From Clostridium sp. OM02-18AC (GTDB lineage: Bacteria > Bacillota > Clostridia > Lachnospirales > Lachnospiraceae): a DNA stretch of 64,000 nt. Below the pieces are notes generated by a model. It was not told the origin of the DNA, searched no databases, and saw nothing but the letters and a program-made list of their open reading frames with translations. Numbering within the stretch: position 1 is the stretch's first letter; every line of letters begins with the position of its first letter. This document shows, piece by piece, positions 25,675 to 33,930 of this stretch. Made by a program: the position numbers and the translations under genes. The DNA is taken from positions 52,137-116,136 of the forward strand of contig NZ_QULW01000012.1 in NCBI RefSeq assembly GCF_003481825.1, read 5' to 3'.

Positions 25675-26655
25675 ATGATGAAAGTACAGGTACCGATGTG
25701 GTCAACTGCCAGCGATGCAGAACTTCAGTTTTACCGGGAGATGGGCGTGGAGTATATCTCGGTCATGTTTCACGAAAACGACTGGGATTATGAGCGTGTG
25801 TCCCGCCTGCAGGAGCGCATGGCAAAGTTTGATCTGAAGATTACGGACGCAGGAAGCTTTTCCGTGTTTAAAAACCCGATCATTCATCTGGGACTGGAAG
25901 GCCGGGACGAGCAGATTGCGCGCTATAACCAGTTTACTACGGTTATGGGACAGTGTAAGATTCCGGTCTGCTCCCTGGCATGGCAGCCGGACGGTGCAGT
26001 GCGTTCCTACAAGAGGGTAGGAGAACATACCCGCGGTTCTGTCAGCGGGATCGTAGACATGGAGGAGATCGCAAAGCGGGAGGCGAGCCATGGACGGGTT
26101 TATTCGGAAGAAGAAATCTGGGATAATTTCAAATATTTTCTGGACCGGACACTCCCGGTATGTGAGAAAGCCGGTGTAAAGATGGCGCTTCACCCGAATG
26201 ATCCGCCAGCTGCCTGTGTCATGGGAGTACCGAGCCTCATTTACAACAGCGATGGCTTTAAGCGTGCATTTGAACTGGCTGGAAACAGCCCGTATCTGGG
26301 CATGAAACTTTGCGTGGGCTGCTGGCTGGAAGCAGGGGAGCAGTTTGGCAACCTGATGGAAGACATCCGTTATTTTGTGGAGCAGGGCAAGGTGCTGGCT
26401 GTCCATTTCCGCAACTTAAGTGCTCCGATGCCATATTTTGAGGAAGTACTTCTGGAAGATGGCTACGCAGACATGTATGAGATCATGAAGCAGTTGGTGC
26501 GCTGCGGCTGCGACGCCCTGATTTCGGTAGACCACGCATCCCACGGCGTTCCGGAATTCGGAGGAATGGCGGGTGCGTACGGATATTCCACTGGATATAT
26601 GAAGGGGCTTCTGTATGCGGCAGAGCAGGAAGTGAAGCGCGAGAGCGGAAAGTAA
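25675..26655 (+). CDS. uxuA: Mannonate dehydratase (UxuA-type)
   Basis: A 326-residue TIM-barrel enzyme with the UxuA hallmarks: KMALHPNDPPAACVMGVPSL, SDGFKRAFELA, MKLCVGCWLEAGEQFG, and VHFRNLSAP near the C-terminal half. UxuA converts D-mannonate to 2-keto-3-deoxygluconate with Mn/Fe. The protein is shorter than E. coli UxuA (394 aa), as in one subgroup of the family, so related aldonates are also possible substrates. Two adjacent ATGs (25675 and 25678) are both usable behind AGAGGATCAGAAAT. No fructuronate reductase (uxuB) or KDG kinase is beside it. A LarA-like epimerase could supply mannonate from gluconate by C2 inversion. Confidence 0.88.
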   Translation: MMKVQVPMWSTASDAELQFYREMGVEYISVMFHENDWDYERVSRLQERMAKFDLKITDAGSFSVFKNPIIHLGLEGRDEQIARYNQFTTVMGQCKIPVCSLAWQPDGAVRSYKRVGEHTRGSVSGIVDMEEIAKREASHGRVYSEEEIWDNFKYFLDRTLPVCEKAGVKMALHPNDPPAACVMGVPSLIYNSDGFKRAFELAGNSPYLGMKLCVGCWLEAGEQFGNLMEDIRYFVEQGKVLAVHFRNLSAPMPYFEEVLLEDGYADMYEIMKQLVRCGCDALISVDHASHGVPEFGGMAGAYGYSTGYMKGLLYAAEQEVKRESGK

Positions 26656-26715
26656 AGCTGCAAGCGCAGAAGGTAATGTGCAGGCGCAGAAAAGCAGCGC
26701 GGGAAAACGCGGAAC

Positions 26716-26729
26716 GTTCGTTAATTAAC
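26716..26729. repeat. 14-base motif, copy 2
   Basis: GTTCGTTAATTAAC, identical to 17155-17168. Here it is extended to the longer palindrome TCGTTAATTAACGA. Confidence 0.5.
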
Positions 26730-26758
26730 GAGCTTGAAGAAAGGCGAAAAAGTAGGAA

Positions 26759-26795
26759 AACAGGTCGGAATTTTGGAAAATCCGGCCTGTTTTTG
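26759..26795 (+). terminator. Intrinsic terminator of uxuA
   Basis: ACAGGTCGGA / TCCGGCCTGT stem with one G-U pair, followed by TTTTTG. Confidence 0.8.
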
Positions 26796-26865
26796 TGCAA
26801 TTTTGCGGGCGAATGCTCGGTGTATGTATGAAATTAAAAAATACTCGTTTCCTTTTTAACTTAAC

Positions 26866-26882
26866 TTGTATACAGAATACAA
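26866..26882. promoter_or_regulatory. FadR/GntR-like dyad upstream of oxidoreductase gene
   Basis: TTGTAT-N5-ATACAA overlaps the expected promoter spacer. TTGTATACAA-type sites are typical for FadR-subfamily GntR regulators of hexuronate genes, but those usually have a shorter centre. No GntR gene lies in the window. Confidence 0.3.
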
Positions 26883-26970
26883 AAGGTATAAAATAAGCAT
26901 GTAATTGAGAAAAATGAAGAATAAATGGAAGCTGCAAAAAGACAGCTGAATGAAAAAGGGAGAGAATGTT

Positions 26971-28215
26971 ATGGCAGTACATGTAATTGATGAAGCTAAC
27001 CGTTGTCTGAATTGTAAGAAGCCGATGTGCATGCAGGGATGTCCGATCCATACCCCGATCCCGATGATGATTAAGGCATTTAAAGAAGGAAACTTAAATG
27101 AGGCGGGGGAGATGCTCTTTGAGAACAACCCGATGTCCATGATCTGTTCCCTGGTCTGCAACCATGAGAAGCAGTGTGAGGGACACTGCGTGCTGGGACG
27201 CAAGGGTGAGCCGGTCCACATCAGCAGCATTGAAAATTACGTTTCCGATACTTATTTTGATAAAATGCAGATTCCCTGCCAGCCGAAGAATGGAAAGAAA
27301 GTTGCCGTGATCGGTGCGGGTCCTGCAGGCATTACCATTGCGATCCTTCTGGCAAAGAAGGGATACGGTGTGACGATTTTTGATTCCAGGGATAAGATCG
27401 GCGGGGTTCTTCAGTACGGCATCCCGGCATTCCGCCTGCCGAAGTCGATTCTGGAGCGCTACAAAGTAAAGCTGCGCGAGATCGGTATTAAGATCCGTCC
27501 GAATACGACGATTGGCGGAGCGCTGGAGATCAAAGATCTGTTCCGTGATGGTTACCAGAGTATCTTCATCGGAACCGGTGTCTGGAGACCGAAGACACTG
27601 GGAATCAAGGGAGAATCCCTGGGAAATGTTCATTTTGCGATCGATTACCTGGCGAATCCGGATTCCTATGACCTTGGCGATCATGTGGCGATCATCGGTA
27701 TGGGCAACTCCGCCATGGATGTGGCGAGAACTGCACTGCGCAAGGGAAGCCGCCATGTAACGCTTTATGCAAGAGGACTGAGCAGCCAGGCAAGTGAGCA
27801 CGAAACTACCTACGCAAAACTCGATGGTGCAGAGCTGGCATTTGGCTATCAGCCGGTAGAGATCAATGATGACGGTCCGGTGTTTCAGAAAGTTCTCTTC
27901 GATGAGGAAGGAAAGATCAGCGGATACGAGCCAACTCCGATTCAGGTACAGGCAGACAGCGTGATCATTTCCATCAGCCAGGGACCGAAGAGCAAGCTGG
28001 TCAATACCACGGAAGGTCTGAAAGCTTCCGAGAATGGTCTGCTTGTGACCAACAGCTTTGGCGAGACGACCCACCCGGGCATCTTTGCGGCAGGGGATGT
28101 GGTGCTGGGAGCCAAGACCGTTGTGCAGGCAACCGCGTATGCCAAGCTGGTGGCGGATGCAATGGACAAGTATATGCGCGGGGAGCTGAACCAGATGCCG
28201 GGCGCGGATGTGTAG
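26971..28215 (+). CDS. GltD-like FAD/NAD(P)-dependent oxidoreductase
   Basis: A 414-residue flavoprotein. The N-terminal Fer4_20-type domain has cysteines in CLNCKKPMCMQGCPIHTPIP and CSLVCNHEKQCEGHC, which bind two [4Fe-4S] clusters. Next come an FAD-binding VAVIGAGPAGITIA (about residue 110) and an NAD(P)-binding VAIIGMGNSAMDVA (about 247), and the C-terminal flavin motif GIFAAGDVV. This is the small subunit of glutamate synthase and its relatives (NfnB, SudA). No large GltB-type subunit lies in the window, so it may be a stand-alone diaphorase or transhydrogenase-like electron-transfer protein. The start at 26971 has GGGAG upstream. Confidence 0.85.
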   Translation: MAVHVIDEANRCLNCKKPMCMQGCPIHTPIPMMIKAFKEGNLNEAGEMLFENNPMSMICSLVCNHEKQCEGHCVLGRKGEPVHISSIENYVSDTYFDKMQIPCQPKNGKKVAVIGAGPAGITIAILLAKKGYGVTIFDSRDKIGGVLQYGIPAFRLPKSILERYKVKLREIGIKIRPNTTIGGALEIKDLFRDGYQSIFIGTGVWRPKTLGIKGESLGNVHFAIDYLANPDSYDLGDHVAIIGMGNSAMDVARTALRKGSRHVTLYARGLSSQASEHETTYAKLDGAELAFGYQPVEINDDGPVFQKVLFDEEGKISGYEPTPIQVQADSVIISISQGPKSKLVNTTEGLKASENGLLVTNSFGETTHPGIFAAGDVVLGAKTVVQATAYAKLVADAMDKYMRGELNQMPGADV

Positions 28216-28349
28216 GAACGAAAGAACGATAGCAAACAAAACAAAAGAACGAAAGCAAACAAAAAAGCAAAAACCAAAATGCAAGTAGAAAGCACCGGAT
28301 GCAGGGCAGCGGAGCAGTGATTTTCGGAAACAGAACAGTTGAAAAACAA

Positions 28350-28391
28350 AAGTGCAAGATTTCGGAATATTATGAAATCTTGCACTTTTTT
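28350..28391 (+). terminator. Intrinsic terminator of GltD-like gene
   Basis: A perfect 14-base stem AAGTGCAAGATTTC / GAAATCTTGCACTT followed by a T-run. Confidence 0.88.
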
Positions 28392-28533
28392 CTGCACATT
28401 TAGAAATATAAACATGAAAATCTTTTTTTTTATGGTTTCTTTATGCCTCCATTACGGAATTTATATGGAAAATTCTGGATTTTAACAGGATTTAAACTCT
28501 TAGAAAAACTTTATGGAATCACAGTTTGGCGAA

Positions 28534-28563
28534 TTTCCATTTTGAAAACCGTGTTGTTATAAT
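28534..28563 (+). promoter_or_regulatory. Putative promoter of TTT system 3
   Basis: TATAAT (28558-28563) with a weak TTTCCA -35 candidate 18 bases upstream. Confidence 0.4.
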
Positions 28564-28690
28564 CCGGGTAAGAGGTACGGAAAGTGCGGACAATACACGG
28601 AAACGGTGTTGGATGCAGGGAAAGCACACACATCCGGAATAAAGTGGATCTGGCGAAAACCGTGCCGAAAATAAAAAGGAGATGAGAGGT

Positions 28691-29188
28691 ATGTTTTTTA
28701 AAAAGTACGGAGACATTGTGGTTGGCGTATTTTTCATGGCACTGTCCGCCATGCTGATGATCATGGCACAGATGCTTCCGAAATCCAAGGTCATGGATAT
28801 CGGACCGGATTTCATGCCGATGGCGATTGGTTCAGTTACATTCGTCCTGGCAGCGATCCTGATAGTTTTAAGTATCAAGAATTTTAAAATGCATGGGAAG
28901 GAACTGGAGCACGCAGAACCTGAGGATTGCGATTATAAGCGTGTGATTTCGAGTATCATCCTGGTGCTGATCTATGTGTTTGTGCTTCAGCCGGTAGGAT
29001 TCATTCTTTCCACCCTGGCTTATCTGATGCTGCAGATGGCAGTGCTGTCACCGGATGAGGAGCGCGATGCAAAGCACATGATCCGGCTGCTCGTGATCAA
29101 CGTAGTGTTTACCCTGGTGGTATTTTTCCTGTTCCGTTATGGATTCAAGATCGTACTGCCGGCTGGTATCTTTACCATTAGTTTATAA
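28691..29188 (+). CDS. tctB: TTT transporter small membrane subunit TctB (system 3)
   Basis: A 165-residue TctB, the same length as the one at 5790 and about 84% identical by eye, with the same ends (MFFKKYGDIVVGVFF and RYGFKIVLPAGIFTISL). The start at 28691 follows GGAGATGAGAGGT. The last 40 bases and the ribosome-binding site of the next gene are almost unchanged at DNA level relative to system 1, although synonymous sites elsewhere differ a lot. No gudD precedes it. Confidence 0.9.
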   Translation: MFFKKYGDIVVGVFFMALSAMLMIMAQMLPKSKVMDIGPDFMPMAIGSVTFVLAAILIVLSIKNFKMHGKELEHAEPEDCDYKRVISSIILVLIYVFVLQPVGFILSTLAYLMLQMAVLSPDEERDAKHMIRLLVINVVFTLVVFFLFRYGFKIVLPAGIFTISL

Positions 29189-29203
29189 GGAGGACGAAAG
29201 ATT

Positions 29204-30709
29204 ATGCAGGCATTGGGACTTTTAGGAAATGCATTTATCGGTATTTTGCATCCGGTTTCCATCCTTATGATGATTGCCGGTGTTGCGATTGGTATTGTGT
29301 TTGGTTCGATTCCGGGACTTTCTGCATCCATGGCTGTGGCGCTGATGCTGCCGCTTACCTTCAGTATGACTCCGTCCCTGGGCATGAATACCCTGGTAGC
29401 GGTTTATATTGGCGGTATTTCCGGCGGCCTGATCTCCGCGATTCTGTTAAACATGCCGGGTACGGCATCTTCCATTGCAACCTGTTTTGACGGTCATCCG
29501 ATGGCAAAACGGGGCGAGGCCATGAAGGCGCTGGGACTTGGAATTGTATTCTCAGCACTCGGCTCCATCTTCTCTTTCATTATTTTAACATTCTGCGCAC
29601 CGCTTCTTGCAGATGTCGCACTGAAATTTACTCCGGCTGAGAACTTCGGTATCTGCTTCTTCGCACTGACGATGGTGGCAATCCTTTCTTCCGGAAATAT
29701 GATCCGCGGACTTTTGGCTGGTCTGTTCGGACTGATGTTTACGCTGGTTGGTATGGCGCCAATCGACGGCACCCCGCGTTTTACCTTTGGAAGCACCAAC
29801 CTGATGGCCGGATTCGATACCCTTCCGACTCTGATCGGTATCTTCGCGATCGCAGATATCCTGGTTACCGCGGAGAGTATGAAAGGCGGTCGTGTTGATA
29901 CCATTCCGATCAAAAAGGTAAAAGGCTTTGGCTTTAGCTGGCAGGAGTTTGTTTACCATCTCCCGAACTTCTTCCGCTCTGCCCTGATCGGTACCGGTAT
30001 CGGTATCCTTCCGGGAATCGGCGGTTCCACATCCGGCATGCTTTCCTATGTAACAGCAAAGAACATGTCCAAGCATCCGGAAGAATTTGGTAAGGGCTGC
30101 CCGGATGGCGTCGTAGCAACCGAATCTGCAAACAATGCGACCATCGGCGGTGCCATGATCCCGCTTTTAGTACTTGGTATCCCGGGAGACGGAGTAACCG
30201 CAATGATGTTAGGCGGATTCTTAATCCACGGCCTTTCTGCAGGACCGCTGCTGTTCGTAAAAAATGCAGATGTCGTATACGGAATCTTTGCAGCCTGCAT
30301 GCTGTGTACCGTGATCATGCTGGTAGTTGAGTGGACCTGTATCAAGGGCTTTGTGCAGGTATTAAAAGTGCCGAAGCACATTTTGCTTCCGCTGATCCTC
30401 GTTCTGTGCTGTGTTGGTGCCTATGCAACCAACAATCGTATCTTCGATGTGCAGTCCATTCTGATCTTTGGTATCGTCGGATATGTTTATCATAAGTTCA
30501 GCCTGCCGACCACACCGTTTGTACTGTGCTTCCTGATCGGTGAGATGCTGGAAACCTACCTCAGACGAGGTATCATGCAGTATAAATCCTTCGGTGCATT
30601 CTTCACCAGACCGATCTTCGATGCATTCTTCTTCATTGCGATCGGAGTGCTCGTATGGACGGTTGTGAAAGAACTCAAAGCATACAAAGTGAAAAAGGCC
30701 GCGATGTAA
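29204..30709 (+). CDS. tctA: TTT transporter large permease subunit TctA (system 3)
   Basis: A 501-residue TctA, about 93% identical by eye to the system 1 protein, with the same signatures GSIPGLSASMAVALMLPL and GILPGIGGSTSGMLSY. No tctC follows: the next features are a bidirectional terminator and a convergent lysR. The pair must borrow a binding protein, perhaps the system 1 TctC, from elsewhere. Since the two permeases are nearly identical, sharing of that TctC is a concrete possibility. Confidence 0.94.
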   Translation: MQALGLLGNAFIGILHPVSILMMIAGVAIGIVFGSIPGLSASMAVALMLPLTFSMTPSLGMNTLVAVYIGGISGGLISAILLNMPGTASSIATCFDGHPMAKRGEAMKALGLGIVFSALGSIFSFIILTFCAPLLADVALKFTPAENFGICFFALTMVAILSSGNMIRGLLAGLFGLMFTLVGMAPIDGTPRFTFGSTNLMAGFDTLPTLIGIFAIADILVTAESMKGGRVDTIPIKKVKGFGFSWQEFVYHLPNFFRSALIGTGIGILPGIGGSTSGMLSYVTAKNMSKHPEEFGKGCPDGVVATESANNATIGGAMIPLLVLGIPGDGVTAMMLGGFLIHGLSAGPLLFVKNADVVYGIFAACMLCTVIMLVVEWTCIKGFVQVLKVPKHILLPLILVLCCVGAYATNNRIFDVQSILIFGIVGYVYHKFSLPTTPFVLCFLIGEMLETYLRRGIMQYKSFGAFFTRPIFDAFFFIAIGVLVWTVVKELKAYKVKKAAM

Positions 30710-30732
30710 ACAATACGATTAAAAAAACGATG

Positions 30733-30767
30733 GACCGTGGAAGTTGCCTTCGGCAACTTCCACGGTC
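30733..30767. terminator. Bidirectional terminator tctA / lysR H
   Basis: A perfect 16-base stem (GACCGTGGAAGTTGCC and complement) with a 3-base TTC loop, between the two convergent genes. Confidence 0.8.
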
Positions 30768-30792
30768 CTGTTACGTTCATGATAGTATTCGT

Positions 30793-31716
30793 TCAGATCC
30801 GCTCCGGCTGTATCCCCTTCCACCAGTTGTCTGCGAGTCGGATGAATTCCCGGGCGCCGACGCTTAAGTAACCGGAGGTGGCATAGCTGACGGTAACATC
30901 CCAGCTGGGGTGTCCGGGAAGACGGAAGCAGACCAGTTTTTCAGATGGATTTCGCACATAGTACCAGGGGACAATCCCGCAGCAGATCGTGGATTCGACG
31001 AGGGATACGATTCCGGCAGTACTGTTGCTCTCAAACAGGATATCCGGCTGAAAAGCGCTGCGGGCAAAAATCTGGTCGCAGAGTGAGCGGAGTGTGGAAT
31101 TGCGGTCCATCAGCACAAAGGGCTCATAGCGAATCTCACTTAAATCCAGTGTGGCAAGCGGTTCACCGGGCGGTGCAGCTTTCTGGGCAATCGGATGGAT
31201 CGCCGGTATGATGAGGATCAGTTCTTCGCTTCCCAGGATCTGGTACTGGTTTTTAGACCAGTCTGATCGGGAGAGAACCTGAAAACTGATATCCAGATCT
31301 CCGGAGGCAATGGCAGCCTGCTGGGCGGATACCCGCATTTCCAGAGGGCGTATCGTGAGATTTGGCATGGAACGGTGCAGTTCCGGGTAAATGGCGGTAA
31401 ACATGTCGAGCCCCCGGCTGGGACACAGACCGATGTTTAAGGTGCCTTTGCACAGACGGGAGACATCGTAAAGCTGGTTATAGGTGTTTTTCTTGATCTG
31501 CATCATTTTTTTGGCACCTTCCACGTAGATGCGCCCGGCATCGGTCAGACACCATTTGTTTTTCGTGCGCTGGAACAGCGGGGTGCCGAGTTCGCGCTCC
31601 AGCTTTAAAAGCTGCTGGTTTAAGGCGGACTGGGTCAGAAACAGTTTTTCTGCCGCTTTGGTAATGTTATTTTCTTCCGCGATCTTTAAGATATATTCGA
31701 TTTGTCTGGTATCCAT
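30793..31716 (-). CDS. LysR family transcriptional regulator (H)
   Basis: A 307-residue LysR-type regulator. HTH NITKAAEKLFLTQSALNQQ then LERELGTPLFQR; effector domain NIGLCPSRG. It is convergent with TTT system 3 and divergent from the tetR-RND operon, 268 bases away. It may regulate the TctBA pair at a distance. It marks the right edge of the sugar-acid island. GAGGAAGTTT precedes its start. Confidence 0.93.
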   Translation of the reverse strand: MDTRQIEYILKIAEENNITKAAEKLFLTQSALNQQLLKLERELGTPLFQRTKNKWCLTDAGRIYVEGAKKMMQIKKNTYNQLYDVSRLCKGTLNIGLCPSRGLDMFTAIYPELHRSMPNLTIRPLEMRVSAQQAAIASGDLDISFQVLSRSDWSKNQYQILGSEELILIIPAIHPIAQKAAPPGEPLATLDLSEIRYEPFVLMDRNSTLRSLCDQIFARSAFQPDILFESNSTAGIVSLVESTICCGIVPWYYVRNPSEKLVCFRLPGHPSWDVTVSYATSGYLSVGAREFIRLADNWWKGIQPERI

Positions 31717-31890
31717 AAACTTCCTCTGTTTTTTATTTCAGATATTATCATGCTTATTAAGCATGTCAGGGAAAATTCCCTGGAAAAAAATGATTGCTTG
31801 TTTGCCGTTATTGTAACAGAAAACACAAAGCTTTGGTTGCATGCAGCCGTAAGAAAAGTGTAAAGAAATGATAAATTTAAAGTCAGATGC

Positions 31891-31919
31891 TTGACAAAGT
31901 GACAGCCTGTCATTATAAT
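31891..31919 (+). promoter_or_regulatory. Consensus sigma-A promoter of tetR-RND operon
   Basis: A perfect TTGACA (31891-31896), exactly 17 bases, and a perfect TATAAT (31914-31919). A palindromic operator fills the spacer. Confidence 0.85.
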
Positions 31920-31957
31920 GTGACATATTGTCACGTAAAAAAGTGACAGATTGTCAC
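31899..31957. promoter_or_regulatory. Three tandem GTGACA-N3-TGTCAC operators
   Basis: 15-base palindromes lie at 31899-31913 (GTGACAGCCTGTCAT, between -35 and -10), 31920-31934 (GTGACATATTGTCAC, over the start of transcription) and 31943-31957 (GTGACAGATTGTCAC). The centres are 21 and 23 bases apart, about two helical turns, so bound dimers would lie on one face of the DNA. The expected ligand is the TetR protein encoded just downstream. Confidence 0.8.
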
Positions 31958-31984
31958 AAAAATGACAAAAAGGAGGTGCAAAGC

Positions 31985-32617
31985 ATGCCTACGGAGCGAT
32001 TTTACCGTCTTCCGGAAGCGAAAAAGCAGATCATCCGGGAAGCAGCCATCAAGGAATTTGCAAGAGTCCCGTTTGATAAGGCTTCTATTAACCAGATCAT
32101 TCAGAATGCGGATATTTCCCGCGGAAGCTTTTATACGTATTTCGAGGATAAGCAGGATGTGGTCCGCTATATATTTGAGGATCATGCCGCTCAGCTCAAG
32201 GATTATTGTGAAAGCGAGCTGAACCGTAACGGCGGTGATTTCTTTGCCATGTTAGACTGGCTGTTTGAATTTACGATCCGCCAGCTGACGGAGTCGAAGG
32301 AAATGATCGAGGTGGTGAAGCATGTATTTTCCTACCAGGAGAATACCAGTGCATTTGGTATTGAATTTGGCTGCAAGCCGCCGGTGAGAGGAATAAAACC
32401 AGAACAGTCCCCCGTACAATGGTTTTTGAAGAAGATCCGCCTGGAGGATTTTGCAGTGCAGTCGGAACAGAAACTTGATACCGTGATGCAGCTCGGTATG
32501 GTATCCCTTCTTCTGGCTATCCGGGCTTACTATCAGGACCCGGATGATCTGGAAGCAATCCGGATCCGCTACCGGGATGCGATGGAAGTATTAAAGTATG
32601 GCGTGTTAAAAAAATAA
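31985..32617 (+). CDS. TetR/AcrR family repressor of RND operon
   Basis: A 210-residue TetR-family protein. The N-terminal DNA-binding helices are at residues 10-55 (REAAIKEFARVPFDKASINQI, split by NADISRGSFYTYF, DKQDVV) and the variable ligand domain follows. The start at 31985 has AAAGGAGGTGCAAAGC upstream; the in-frame ATG at 31928 lies inside the operator array. It precedes the RND genes by 114 bases, so it probably represses its own operon through the three palindromes, and is released by a pump substrate. Confidence 0.92.
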   Translation: MPTERFYRLPEAKKQIIREAAIKEFARVPFDKASINQIIQNADISRGSFYTYFEDKQDVVRYIFEDHAAQLKDYCESELNRNGGDFFAMLDWLFEFTIRQLTESKEMIEVVKHVFSYQENTSAFGIEFGCKPPVRGIKPEQSPVQWFLKKIRLEDFAVQSEQKLDTVMQLGMVSLLLAIRAYYQDPDDLEAIRIRYRDAMEVLKYGVLKK

Positions 32618-32730
32618 GCTGCTGTTCACGTAAGCGTGCCCGGCAGCAGAAATAACCCATAAAAGTAAAAAAGACGTAACTGTGAAGGTACTGAACAGTT
32701 ACAAAAAGACGAGGATAAGAGGAGACAGCT

Positions 32731-33903
32731 ATGAAAAAGAAAGTAGTAATTGCAGGAGTGGTAGTTGCGGCGATTGCGGTTGTGGCAGGTCTTAGCCTGA
32801 CCCGCGGCAAGCAGACCGAAGAGGAAACCTTGATCCCGGTTGTAAATGTGGAAAGTCCAAAGACTGGAAGCATTGAACTGTACCGCAGTCTGGTGGGCAA
32901 GGTAGAGCCGTCTGATGTGGTCTATATTTACCCGAAGGCAGCCGGTGAGATCACCGACGTGTTTGTGAAAGCAGGCGACATGGTCCAGGAGGGACAGCCG
33001 ATCTGCAAGATCGATACCAAGCAGGTGGAGGCAGCAAGACTCCAGATGGAATCTGCACAGCAGGCTATGAATGACGCGAACACCAACTTAAACCGCCAGC
33101 AGGCCCTGTTTGCTGCAGGCGATATCGCAAGTGTAGCGTTTGAGCAGGCCCAGACTCAGGCCAAGAATGCCCAGATCTCCTATGATTCCGCAAAGCTGAA
33201 CTATGATTATCAGGTGGAATTTGCAAACGTGACTGCACCGATTTCCGGCAAGGTGGAGACCTGCAACATTGAGGTTCACGATAATGTGGCCTCCCAGGTG
33301 CTTCTGGCCGTGATTTCCGGCGCAGGCAGCAAGTCCATCACCTTTTCCGTTCCGGAGAAGGTGGTAACCGAGCTGCATGTAGGCGACCCGATCAGCGTAG
33401 ATAAGAATGGTACCGATTACCAGGGCACCATCAATGAGGTCAGCAGCATGATTGACGATTCCACCGGACTCTTTAAGGTAAAGGCGTCCGTGGAAAACGG
33501 CGATGCGCTCCCCACCGGTTCTACCACCAAGCTTTCCGTTATTTCCGACCGTGCAGATAACGTGCTGACCATTCCGGTTGATGCGGTTTACTATTCCGGT
33601 GGAGATGCTTACGTGTATACATACGACAACGGAACCGTACATTATGTTCCGGTTGAGGTTGGTCTTTATGATTCTGAGAAGGCACAGATCCTTTCCGGAA
33701 TCAATGCTTCCGATGAAGTCATCACGACCTGGAGCTCTGAACTTTATGAGGGTTCCCAGGTACAGAAGGCAGATCCGGCTGCAGCGGCTTCCATTGATTC
33801 GGAAAGCGATGCACAGAATGCTGAGGGCGGTGCAGCAGATGGCGCACAGACCGCCGAAAATGCAGAAAGCACTGAGTCAGCTGCCGAGACAAAAGGTAAC
33901 TAA
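32731..33903 (+). CDS. RND efflux membrane fusion protein (HlyD/AcrA-like)
   Basis: A 390-residue adaptor. There is one N-terminal membrane anchor (residues 4-23, no lipobox cysteine), then a lipoyl-like half (SDVVYIYPKAAGEITDVFV, about 57-75), a short coiled hairpin (about 95-145), the second lipoyl half (VTAPISGKVETCNIEVHDNV), and beta-barrel and proximal domains. The Ala/Glu/Ser-rich tail (about 347-390) is probably disordered. The protein would bridge the permease to a partner outside the membrane. AAGAGGAGACAGCT precedes the start; the permease gene follows 27 bases later. Confidence 0.92.
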   Translation: MKKKVVIAGVVVAAIAVVAGLSLTRGKQTEEETLIPVVNVESPKTGSIELYRSLVGKVEPSDVVYIYPKAAGEITDVFVKAGDMVQEGQPICKIDTKQVEAARLQMESAQQAMNDANTNLNRQQALFAAGDIASVAFEQAQTQAKNAQISYDSAKLNYDYQVEFANVTAPISGKVETCNIEVHDNVASQVLLAVISGAGSKSITFSVPEKVVTELHVGDPISVDKNGTDYQGTINEVSSMIDDSTGLFKVKASVENGDALPTGSTTKLSVISDRADNVLTIPVDAVYYSGGDAYVYTYDNGTVHYVPVEVGLYDSEKAQILSGINASDEVITTWSSELYEGSQVQKADPAAAASIDSESDAQNAEGGAADGAQTAENAESTESAAETKGN

Positions 33904-33930
33904 GGGTAAAGCAGAAGGAGGAAAACATCA

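Larger units (their letters stand above)
26656..26970. other. Intergenic region uxuA / oxidoreductase
   Basis: This 315-base gap holds no gene. It holds GCAGGCGCAGAA-type short repeats (26660-26695), the 14-base motif copy 2 (26716-26729), a terminator (26759-26795), an AT-rich promoter region with the dyad at 26866-26882 and a TATAAA element near 26886, and the ribosome-binding site GGGAGAGAATGTT. Confidence 0.55.
28216..28690. other. Intergenic region before TTT system 3
   Basis: This 475-base stretch holds no gene. It begins with an A-rich run of GAACGAAAGCAAACAAAA-like short repeats (28216-28280), then a strong terminator (28350-28391), an AT-rich segment and a candidate promoter (28534-28563), ending in AAAAAGGAGATGAGAGGT before tctB. 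Confidence 0.55.

Noticed and set aside
27094..28284. Long open frame antisense to the GltD-like gene
   Set aside because: It is a shadow of a strongly conserved flavoprotein; it has no ribosome-binding site and no recognisable domain.
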